Shown here: positions 33,911 through 40,906 of the stretch, piece after piece | Numbering within the stretch: position 1 is the first letter of the stretch | Layout: each line of letters begins with the position of its first letter | The notes under the pieces: generated by a model | The model's input: the letters and a program-made list of their open reading frames with translations, nothing else | Told to the model about the DNA's origin: nothing | Database searches by the model: none | Assembly: GCA_910589035.1 (NCBI GenBank) | Contig: CAJUSI010000030.1 | Span: 19,252-83,251, forward strand | Length of the DNA stretch: 64,000 bases | Direction: 5' to 3' | Origin: an uncultured Acetatifactor sp. | Lineage (GTDB): Bacteria > Bacillota > Clostridia > Lachnospirales > Lachnospiraceae | Program-made: the position numbers and the translations under genes

Positions 33911-35458
33911 CTAACTGTAAATTTTTCTCTGCTTCAGCACGGGCTCCACACTGAACACTTCCTTGAAGAAATCTGCATTTGCCCGAAAAAATCCCTTTTC
34001 CAAAGCCATATCCTCCCTGGCATCCACCGTCAATATCAGCTTGTTTTCCTTGATGACCGCCTTCAGGCCGTTCAGCTTCTGCTTGTGGCTCCGGTCCAGA
34101 CTGTTGGCCAGCCGCAGGATCGCCGTCAGCTTCGCCACCGTCAGGAGGAGCTCCCGGCTCTGCCCGCCCGTTCCCGTCCACTGTCCTTCGTACACAAATT
34201 TGCTGTGATTGAACCGCACAATATTGGCTACGATCTCCCTCTCCTGATGGGAAAGTCCGATGATTTCCGTCGCCATGATAATCTGGAAAGAGGTCTCCCC
34301 GATATTCACCATGCTGATATACTTCCCGCAGTCATGCAGAATAGCCGCCAGCCTCAGGTAGAGACGTTCCCTCTTTCCCAGACCATGCAGCCTTTTCATA
34401 CTGTCAAAGATAACCGTAGTAAAATTTTCCAGAATGTCCGACCGCCTTTTGCTCCCCATATATCTCCTGCTGATATTGACGGCGCAGGCAATGATGTCCT
34501 CCTCGAAATCATGCTCCCCCTGAAACATTTTAATCTTCTCCGCATATTCGTAGGCAATGCCGTCGCAGAGAGTCACCCCAGGCACCCAGATGCGTCTGAT
34601 CCCCATGAGCTCCACAATATACTTTATGAGGACTGCGCTGATAAATACCAGAGGAACTCTCTCCTGAGGAATATCCAGGGCATGGGAGATCTGAATCTGG
34701 TTCCCGGCATGCATCGTCTGGAAAATTCTGTCGAAATCCTCCCTGTCTATAAATATCCTGCCGCTTTTCTTTCCTCTTTGGCGCACCACCCAGGGCGAGA
34801 GATAATCGTCCACAATGATCAGATTCTGAATTTCCTTGTCCTGCATATAGAGCTTCTTGTAGGTATCCAGCCTGGACATGGCAAGCTCATTGATCATCAT
34901 CTCCTTCTGGGCACTTTTCACCGCAAAACGGTTCAGATAATCCTGAATGCGCAGGACCCCCAGACGCACATTCTGGGTGGATACCAGGGTGTCCTTGTCA
35001 AACAGCGATACCTGGATACTCCCTCCTCCGATATCCAGAATGGCCGTCTTCTCCTCGATGATCTTCCGGAATATCTCTCCCTTTGACGCAACGGATTTGT
35101 AGTCCAGAAAACGCTGCTCGGAATTGCCCAGCGTCTCCACTCTGATGCCTGTGCGCTGGGCGATCTGATCCTGCACGATGGTGGTATTCTCCGTCTCGCG
35201 TATGGCGCTGGTGCCGTATGCCTTGTAGCTTTCCACCCTGTACGCCCTCATGATATCGGCAAAATCCTTCAGCGTCCGGCAGAGCTCATCCATTTTCTCA
35301 TTGCTGATTTTGCCCATGGCGAAGGTATCCGACCCCAGGTCAAGGCGCCTGCTCACGCAGTCGATCTCGCGCATCCCGTTTTTACCGGAAAACTCAAAAA
35401 TTTTAATGGTCAGCTCAAAGCTTCCCACGTCGATGGCCGCAAAAGTTCTGACTCCCAC
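33911..35458 (-). CDS. ppx: exopolyphosphatase/GppA-family phosphatase
   Basis: 515 residues. An actin-like fold at the N terminus (AAIDVGSFELTIKIFEF, then TAILDIGGGSIQVSLFD) and a C-terminal HD domain (HDCGKYISMVNIGETSFQII). This is the Ppx/GppA family, which releases phosphate from polyphosphate or converts pppGpp to ppGpp. It is 9 bp from ppk1 on the same strand, so the polyP role is more likely. RBS GGAGGCGG precedes the ATG. Confidence 0.94.
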   Translation of the reverse strand: MGVRTFAAIDVGSFELTIKIFEFSGKNGMREIDCVSRRLDLGSDTFAMGKISNEKMDELCRTLKDFADIMRAYRVESYKAYGTSAIRETENTTIVQDQIAQRTGIRVETLGNSEQRFLDYKSVASKGEIFRKIIEEKTAILDIGGGSIQVSLFDKDTLVSTQNVRLGVLRIQDYLNRFAVKSAQKEMMINELAMSRLDTYKKLYMQDKEIQNLIIVDDYLSPWVVRQRGKKSGRIFIDREDFDRIFQTMHAGNQIQISHALDIPQERVPLVFISAVLIKYIVELMGIRRIWVPGVTLCDGIAYEYAEKIKMFQGEHDFEEDIIACAVNISRRYMGSKRRSDILENFTTVIFDSMKRLHGLGKRERLYLRLAAILHDCGKYISMVNIGETSFQIIMATEIIGLSHQEREIVANIVRFNHSKFVYEGQWTGTGGQSRELLLTVAKLTAILRLANSLDRSHKQKLNGLKAVIKENKLILTVDAREDMALEKGFFRANADFFKEVFSVEPVLKQRKIYS

Positions 35459-35550
35459 CTTTCCGCCTCCTTTCTCTCATTCTTCTCCTGTTTTTCTATT
35501 TTATTTGTTTTCTCTTTTATCTGCCTCTTGCTTTCTTTTTATTTATCCCA

Positions 35551-35675
35551 GCCCGGACAAGCCGGAACCCTTATTCTGTCATTTTATGCAGAATTTTGTT
35601 GTTAAGTGCCTAACCCGGACAAGCCGGAACCAATATTTTGCCAAAATGCACAGGATTTCTTTCTTAAGCGCCTAA
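35551..35675 (+). repeat. dispersed repeat family 1, two tandem copies
   Basis: Copy A (35551-35612) and copy B (35613-35675) both begin with CCCGGACAAGCCGGAACC and end with TTAAGTGCC or TTAAGCGCC. Copy B has TTTTGCCAAAATGCACAGG in the middle, as in the copy at 29557. Partial copies occur at 47721, 47793 and 56319. The 543-bp gap holding them also contains the hairpin cluster at 35696-35920. Confidence 0.7.
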
Positions 35676-35695
35676 AGGGAGCCTGAATTTTCTTT

Positions 35696-35920
35696 CAAAA
35701 CTCCCATGCAGCCAGCCTCGCCACCATACATGAAAGTCTGGGAGTTTTGAAGATGCACACAAACCGCAAGAGCATGCGGTTTGGCGCACAGCAGTCTCGG
35801 GATTTCGTGCAAGAGAGCACGAAACGCCTCGCGGCGCCACAGAGTCAGATTTGAAGACTTTCACAGTAAACCCCCATGCCGCTTTGTCGGCACCACTATG
35901 AATGAAAGGGGTTTACTGTG
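35696..35920. other. cluster of perfect hairpins, candidate structured RNA or repeat
   Basis: Four exact inverted repeats in 225 bp: CAAAACTCCCA/TGGGAGTTTTG (35696-35706/35739-35749), CAAACCGCA/TGCGGTTTG (35760-35768/35775-35783), TTTCGTGC/GCACGAAA (35803-35810/35817-35824) and CACAGTAAACCCC/GGGGTTTACTGTG (35862-35874/35908-35920). A further exact pair TGAAAGTCT/AGACTTTCA (35731-35739/35855-35863) would enclose the two inner hairpins but overlaps the outer ones by 1-2 nt. The first and last loops resemble each other (ATGC.GC, CG.CACCA, ATGAAAG). No convincing protein is encoded. Confidence 0.5.
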
Positions 35921-36001
35921 AGCCTCCGGCGGATGTGGTAAGGCATTTGATACAGGCCTGGGCAGAACTGCCTGCCGGAAAATAAGGCCATTTTTGTCCC
36001 T

Positions 36002-37327
36002 TTAGCCTCTCCCCGCCAGATAGTCGATAAACTGCTGTGCGGTTCTTCCGGAAAGCCCTCCATGGGCAAGCTCCCATCTATTTGCCTCCGCCAGAAGCTC
36101 CTCCCCCGGCAGGGTCAGGCCGTATCTCTTTGCCAGCGCCTCCACAATACTCTGAAACTGCTTTTTGTCGGGAGCACCGAAATAGATCGTGACGCCGAAG
36201 CGGTATACCAGGGAAAGCTTTTCCTGGACGGTATCGCCGGTGTGCATGTCCTGGCGGATCTCCTCTCTGTCCCCGTAATTTTCACGGATCAGATGCCTTC
36301 TGTTGGAGGTTGCGTAAATCAGTACGTTTTCCGGCTTCTTTTCCAGCCCGCCCTCGATAACGGCCTTTAAATATTTATACTCAATCTCAAAATCCTCGAA
36401 GCTCAGATCGTCCATGAAAATAATAAACTTATAATTTCTCCCCTTGATCTGGCTGATCACCTGGTGCAGATCCTGGAACTGATGCTTGTACACCTCTATG
36501 ACACGCAGTCCCTTTTCATAATACTCGTTGGCGATGGCCTTGATGCTGGAGGATTTCCCCGTGCCGGCATCGCCGAAGAGCAGACAGTTATTTGCCTTCC
36601 TTCCCTGCACAAAGGCCTCCGTATTGTCAATGAGCTTCTTTTTCTGCAATTCATAGCCCACCAGATCGTCCAGCTTCACATGTGTGATGTTTAAGATGGG
36701 CTCAATCTCAACGCCCTTCTCCGAATGGGCGATGCGGAAGGATTTGTGGAGCCCCAGCTTCCCCACTCCATAATCACCGTAAAACCGTGTTAAAATACCC
36801 TTTATTTCGTCCAGCGTGGTGCTTTCTGCCAGTTTTCCGGCCAGCTCACAGATGCGGGCGCAGATTCTGGCGTTGTAAACCCTGCTCTCCAGAGGATTCC
36901 CCTCGTAATGCTCTATCAGGTTAAATTCCGTCACACCCAGCCTCCGGCAGAGAGGATGAAAATCATACTTGAAAAAAGCCTGAAACAGGGCCAGATCATG
37001 GCTCACGGCCTGGTTGATGCTGCCCGTTATCTCCCCCCTCATTTCACAGCCCCTGCTGTAGCTGTTCTCATGGCTCACCAGCAGATGGGTCAGATAGCAG
37101 TGCCACAGATTCCCGTGAAAGCCGTAATTCCCCGCCAACTCCAGGAGGCCGTGAATCCAGGCATAGAATCTGCCCGCCGGCCCCTCGCCCGGACGCCCAT
37201 GAACACCGCCGGCCAGAACCTCCTCCATGGCGCCGCTCTCATATTCGCAGATCAGACCGGCCGCCTCATGCAACAGCCCTTCCCTGCCGTCCGGAAATGA
37301 CCTGTATATCAGAAATTCACAGTTCAT
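36002..37327 (-). CDS. DUF815-family AAA+ ATPase
   Basis: 441 residues if started at ATG 37327, chosen because GGGAAAGGA lies upstream; an adjacent ATG at 37330 and a longer frame are possible. The N-terminal half (about 1-215) is helical and unassigned. The ATPase core has Walker A LLFGDAGTGKSSS, Walker B KFIIFMDDLSFE, and sensor-like IYATSNRRHLI, as in DUF815 proteins. These are thought to be small AAA+ machines of unknown client. It is a single gene between the hairpin cluster and pheA. Confidence 0.9.
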   Translation of the reverse strand: MNCEFLIYRSFPDGREGLLHEAAGLICEYESGAMEEVLAGGVHGRPGEGPAGRFYAWIHGLLELAGNYGFHGNLWHCYLTHLLVSHENSYSRGCEMRGEITGSINQAVSHDLALFQAFFKYDFHPLCRRLGVTEFNLIEHYEGNPLESRVYNARICARICELAGKLAESTTLDEIKGILTRFYGDYGVGKLGLHKSFRIAHSEKGVEIEPILNITHVKLDDLVGYELQKKKLIDNTEAFVQGRKANNCLLFGDAGTGKSSSIKAIANEYYEKGLRVIEVYKHQFQDLHQVISQIKGRNYKFIIFMDDLSFEDFEIEYKYLKAVIEGGLEKKPENVLIYATSNRRHLIRENYGDREEIRQDMHTGDTVQEKLSLVYRFGVTIYFGAPDKKQFQSIVEALAKRYGLTLPGEELLAEANRWELAHGGLSGRTAQQFIDYLAGRG

Positions 37328-37453
37328 CATGCTTCCTTTCCCTGCCTCTTTCTTTTTCCCTGTTATACTCCTGAACGAAAACAATAGCCACTCTAAATGT
37401 GTAATGAGTGAACGCTTCTGCAATGCCGGTGTAATACACCCTGCCGCCCAAAA

Positions 37454-38578
37454 TCAGTAATTCCCCAGAATCTTCATATTCCGGGCCTCATCCCGCAGCC
37501 CTCTCAGAGCGTTTTTCACGGCGCTGTCTGCCAGATTCCCCTCAAAGTCAATAAAGAACCGATACTCCCAGTTCCTGTCCTCAATGGGACGGCTTTCTAT
37601 CTTTGTCATATTCAGATCATTGTATATAAAATGAGACAGCATATGATACAGTGAACCGCTCTCATGAGGGATTTCAAAGCATATGCTCACCTTTCGGGCA
37701 TCCTTTCTGAATATCTTCTGATTGGTGACAATGATGAATCTGGTAGAATTGGTGCCGGATTGATTCACCTGTCTCTGAAGCACTGTAAGTCCGTAGATTC
37801 CGGCGGCGTGCCCGCCGGCGATGGCCGCCTGGGTCTTATCCCGTTCCTCCGCTACCTTTCTTGCCGCAAAAGCATTGTTCTGCATACTGATCTGCTTCCA
37901 GCCATGCAGCGCCAGATATCTGGAGCTCTGCATCAGGGACTGGGGATGGGAAAATACCGTCCTGATCTCCTCGAGCCGCGCCCCGGGCACACCGAGCAGG
38001 CAATGCTCTATTTTGATAATCTGCTCTCCCACGATATAATTTTCATACTCCTGCAGCAGATCATATATCTCGTTTACAATGCCTGCGGTGGAATTCTCAA
38101 TGGGAAGCACCGCGAAATCCGCGCTGCCCTCGTCGATGGCGTTCATGGCGTCCCGAAAGGTGTCCACATGAAAGCTGCTGACACTGTCTCCGAAATACTG
38201 TGTCATGGCCTCCTGGGAATAAGCTCCCTCCGCCCCCTGAAACACGACTCTGGCATCCTGCGTCTCCAGCCTGTCCACCCCGATAAAGGGCAGTCTCCCC
38301 ATGCTTCCGCTCCGGGTTAAAAGCTGATACTGGAGCTTCCTGCTCATGGACATAATCTGCTCGAAAAGCTCCTCTATGCCGCAGGCGTTGAATTCGTTAT
38401 GGGTCAGGGCTTTCACCCTCGCCAGCTTCTCCGCTTCCCGCTGCTTATCCAGAACCTTTTTCCCATTGGCTGTTTTATACTCCGCCACCTGCCTGCTGAT
38501 CTCCATTCGCTGCTCATACAGCCTTACAATCTCTTCGTCAATCCCATCAATCTGTTCTCTCAATTCCGTTAAATCCAT
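37454..38578 (-). CDS. pheA: bifunctional chorismate mutase/prephenate dehydratase
   Basis: 374 residues from ATG 38578, with AAAGGAG 9 nt upstream. The N-terminal class II chorismate mutase (about 1-85, LREQIDGIDEEIVRLYEQRM) is fused to prephenate dehydratase (about 110-285, VVFQGAEGAYSQEA and the conserved TRF in NSTRFIIVT). An ACT domain (about 295-374) contains the ESRP phenylalanine-binding motif. It converts chorismate to phenylpyruvate, with Phe feedback inhibition expected. It stands alone on this strand, and no T-box is visible in the 130-bp upstream gap. Confidence 0.96.
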   Translation of the reverse strand: MDLTELREQIDGIDEEIVRLYEQRMEISRQVAEYKTANGKKVLDKQREAEKLARVKALTHNEFNACGIEELFEQIMSMSRKLQYQLLTRSGSMGRLPFIGVDRLETQDARVVFQGAEGAYSQEAMTQYFGDSVSSFHVDTFRDAMNAIDEGSADFAVLPIENSTAGIVNEIYDLLQEYENYIVGEQIIKIEHCLLGVPGARLEEIRTVFSHPQSLMQSSRYLALHGWKQISMQNNAFAARKVAEERDKTQAAIAGGHAAGIYGLTVLQRQVNQSGTNSTRFIIVTNQKIFRKDARKVSICFEIPHESGSLYHMLSHFIYNDLNMTKIESRPIEDRNWEYRFFIDFEGNLADSAVKNALRGLRDEARNMKILGNY

Positions 38579-38665
38579 GCCGCCCAACTCCTTTGTACTG
38601 ATAACCTTTTTCTATCTTATACCAAATTAGTGTTGATAGCAAGCAAAAAGGGGTGTAAAATAGAA

Positions 38666-38706
38666 TTACAGGCTTATTTATTATAAATAAGACCACGGGC
38701 CTGTAA
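38666..38706. repeat. inverted repeat upstream of the DUF5050 gene
   Basis: TTACAGGC and GCCTGTAA are exact reverse complements enclosing an AT-rich inner repeat CTTATTTATTATAAATAAG. It lies 23 nt before the DUF5050 start, in the pheA-DUF5050 divergent gap, and could be an operator or an RNA leader. Confidence 0.45.
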
Positions 38707-38728
38707 ATAAATGATCAAGGGTGATTCC

Positions 38729-39748
38729 ATGAAAAAAGAATTTAAAATCATAGCTTTTGCAATTGCCGCACTCTTTGTAGCGGCTCTGTCGATTCTCTTC
38801 ATGCTTTCCCGGCGCATTGTCATGAATCCCGCCGGAACCGTGGGCAATACCGCCGGCAATCTGAACAACGACGGACTCTTCTGCGAGTACGACGGCACAG
38901 TGTATTTCTTCAACCCCTGCCCGGGGGGCGGTCTGTATGCCATGAATCCCGACGAGAGCAATATGCGCTGTCTGAACCATCTGGAGATAAGAAATATTCT
39001 GGCAGGAGGCAGCTATCTCTACTATTTTCACACCGGAAACGCTCTGGCCGATTCCGGCTTTGACGATGCCCTGGGCATGAGGACCTTCCAGCGCTGCCGG
39101 CTGAACGGAAGCAACGCGGAGGCCCTTACCAAGGATATCGTAGTGACAGGACAGCTGGTGGATAATTATCTCTATCTTTTAACCTCCGCCAGTTCAGGCC
39201 CTTCCTTTTACAAACTGAAAATCGACAATTCAGACAAGGTAATGCTCGCCGATTATGCCATCAATCCCGCCTGCGCGCAAAACGGCGTCATCTACTATAA
39301 CGGAACCCGGAGCGATCACTATCTCTACGCCCTGGATACCGCTACGGATATCCCTTCCGAAATCTGGAAAGGGAACCTGTGGTATCCTGTGCTGGAGGGG
39401 GATTATGTGTACTATATGGACGTGGCAAATGATTACAGGCTATGCCGCTATTCCCTGTCGCAGAAGGTAATCGAAGTGCTGACCCATGACAGGGTGGACT
39501 GTTTTAACGTGGGCGGTGGATATATCTATTACCAGAAAAACGGCTCCGACGCCCGGCTGATCTGCATGCGCACGGACGGCTCCGATGCCAAAACCGTTGC
39601 GGAAGGGAATTTCACCAAGATCAACCTGACCTCGCAGTACGTCTATTTCCAGGAAATGGGCTATGAAGGCGTCATGTATCATTCCTATCTGGGCAGTGCC
39701 TCCTATGAGCCCTTCTATGCAGCAACCCAGGCCGCCTCAGAGCAGTAA
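38729..39748 (+). CDS. DUF5050-domain membrane-anchored protein
   Basis: 339 residues from ATG 38729 behind AAGGGTGATTCC. An N-terminal TM (about 6-28) anchors a large extracytoplasmic domain of repeated short beta blades with Tyr-rich turns (GGSYLYYFHTGN, DNYLYLLTSASS, GDYVYYMDVAND, GGYIYYQKNGSD), the beta-propeller pattern of DUF5050. It is probably displayed outside the cell and may bind a ligand or polymer. Nothing else in the operon hints at the role. Confidence 0.88.
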   Translation: MKKEFKIIAFAIAALFVAALSILFMLSRRIVMNPAGTVGNTAGNLNNDGLFCEYDGTVYFFNPCPGGGLYAMNPDESNMRCLNHLEIRNILAGGSYLYYFHTGNALADSGFDDALGMRTFQRCRLNGSNAEALTKDIVVTGQLVDNYLYLLTSASSGPSFYKLKIDNSDKVMLADYAINPACAQNGVIYYNGTRSDHYLYALDTATDIPSEIWKGNLWYPVLEGDYVYYMDVANDYRLCRYSLSQKVIEVLTHDRVDCFNVGGGYIYYQKNGSDARLICMRTDGSDAKTVAEGNFTKINLTSQYVYFQEMGYEGVMYHSYLGSASYEPFYAATQAASEQ

Positions 39749-39772
39749 TTCTGCTCCCGGTTCCCCATATCG

Positions 39773-39802
39773 GCCCTGCCGTGAAACCGGTTCAGGCAGG
39801 GC
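39773..39802. terminator. hairpin between convergent DUF5050 and ArsR genes
   Basis: GCCCTGCC (39773-39780) and GGCAGGGC (39795-39802) are exact reverse complements with an AACCGGTT inner palindrome. It sits between two convergent stops, but no clear T-run follows. Confidence 0.35.
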
Positions 39803-39831
39803 AGCCCCGCGGCGGGAGAGGCTTCCGTCTT

Positions 39832-40176
39832 CTATTCCTCGATATGATCCAGTCCCTGGCTCAGAATAGTCACAATATGGGAATCCGCCAGGGAATAAAA
39901 GATAGTTTTGCCCTCACGGCGATTCTTCACCAGATCCATCTGCTTCAGCACCCGCAGCTGGTGGGAGATCGCCGACTGGGACATCCCCAGCACCGCGGCG
40001 ATATCGTACACGCACATTTCGGTGCTCAGCAATACATACAGAATCTTCAGACGTGTTCCGTCCCCGAACACCTTGAAAAACTCCGCCAGATCCTGCAGTT
40101 CCTCCTGGGGAGGCATTTTCTCGTCTATATTTTTCAATGTTTCGCTATCCACATGGATAAATGTATTTTCTTCCAT
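39832..40176 (-). CDS. ArsR/SmtB-family metal-sensing repressor
   Basis: 114 residues. Winged helix with the recognition helix MSQSAISHQLRVLK. The last helix carries Asp98, His100, His111 and Glu114 in the D-x-H, 10 residues, H-x-x-E spacing of alpha-5 zinc/cobalt sites (CzrA-like). A Cys55 in the TEMCVYD region is where alpha-3 sites occur in other members, but only one Cys is present. Such repressors release DNA on binding metal. The only transporter nearby is a P-type ATPase 730 bp upstream on the same strand; a regulatory link is possible but not shown. Confidence 0.9.
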   Translation of the reverse strand: MEENTFIHVDSETLKNIDEKMPPQEELQDLAEFFKVFGDGTRLKILYVLLSTEMCVYDIAAVLGMSQSAISHQLRVLKQMDLVKNRREGKTIFYSLADSHIVTILSQGLDHIEE

Positions 40177-40260
40177 CGTATTCTCTTACCCCTGACCGCC
40201 GTCACCGCATACTGTACCTCACAGAATCATTGTATTACAATTTGGGCTTTCACGCAAATT

Positions 40261-40400
40261 ATTTTTTCCATCTTTCTCTGTTTCTTCTTTTTCGTTTTTT
40301 TCGGTTTTCCTTTTTTGGTTTTCCTTTTTTGGTTTTCCTTTTTCGGTTCTCCTTCTCTGTTTCTTCTTTTTCGTTTTTCCTTATCCGGTTTCCCTCCCCT
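40261..40400. repeat. low-complexity pyrimidine tract
   Basis: Irregular tandem copies of GGTTTTCCTTTTTT and CTGTTTCTTCTTTTTCG. On the minus strand it is an A/G-rich run that would encode only Lys/Arg/Glu/Asn-rich peptide, so I do not treat it as a gene. Confidence 0.7.
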
Positions 40401-40416
40401 GTATCCTCCGTTATAA

Positions 40417-40585
40417 TCCCATATCCTCCCGGAATCTCCAAGCCGCATTTTTCGAGCCTGTTAAGATTCCAATTTCGCTGATTCCTCCACCTTTTACGGA
40501 AAACCCAAATCAGGAACCGCTTTTTTCTGCCGAAGGATTCCGAGAGACTATTCCCATATCCTCCCGGAATCTCTAAACCTTATTT
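40417..40585. repeat. dispersed repeat family 2, multiple units
   Basis: CCCATATCCTCCCGGAATCT occurs at 40418-40437 and again at 40553-40572. Between them runs TTTTACGGAAAA, then CAGGAACCGCTTTTTTCTGC and GATTCCGAGAGACTATTCCC. The latter block aligns with 40788-40875. Confidence 0.55.
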
Positions 40586-40596
40586 TATGCGGCTTC

Positions 40597-40761
40597 CTAG
40601 TATGACCCTCACCAATTACCACTATGTTTCACGAAGGATAAATTTTCGGCCTGCTAGGCGGAGGAGGGAGGCGATGCGGTGGGCACGCCTGCCGATGACA
40701 ACGACGCAGACGGAAATTTAAACAAGTGAAACATGTGGTTAATTGGTGTGGGGCATACTAG
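40597..40761. mobile_element. MITE-like element with 36-bp imperfect terminal inverted repeats
   Basis: The ends (40597-40632 and 40726-40761) are inverted repeats matching at about 30 of 36 positions. Both outer tips read CTAGTATG and both inner tips GTTTCAC, with partial pairing continuing inward (ATAAATTTTCGG against TTTAAATTTCCG). The roughly 93-bp centre is GC-rich and non-coding. Size and structure match a miniature inverted-repeat element mobilised in trans, or a long hairpin RNA. No flanking target duplication can be fixed with certainty. Confidence 0.6.
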
Positions 40762-40787
40762 ACATCATTTTGACTAATTCCCCAGCA

Positions 40788-40875
40788 TTATACGGAAAAA
40801 CCGAATCGGAAACCGCCGTTTTCTGCCAGAAGATTCCGGGAGAATAATCCCTCAAACCTTCGGGCCGCTTTTTCC
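40788..40875. repeat. dispersed repeat family 2, further unit
   Basis: TTATACGGAAAAACCG, then GGAAACCGCCGTTTTCTGCC and GATTCCGGGAGAATAATCCC, aligning with 40492-40555 at most positions. It lies just downstream of the P-type ATPase stop. Confidence 0.55.
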
Positions 40876-40906
40876 CGGCCCTCTGAGCCTTGGCTTTTAC
40901 GGTTCC

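Noticed and set aside
35664..35864. Minus-strand frame of 66 codons across the hairpin cluster
   Set aside because: Cys/Arg/Trp-rich, follows the hairpin arms, no ribosome site; more likely structured DNA or RNA.
37428..37460. Search for a T-box or Phe attenuator near pheA and ilvE
   Set aside because: No specifier loop, T-box sequence or leader peptide was found in the short upstream gaps.
40227..40448. Lys/Arg-rich short frames on the minus strand
   Set aside because: Encoded by a simple pyrimidine repeat; not protein-like.
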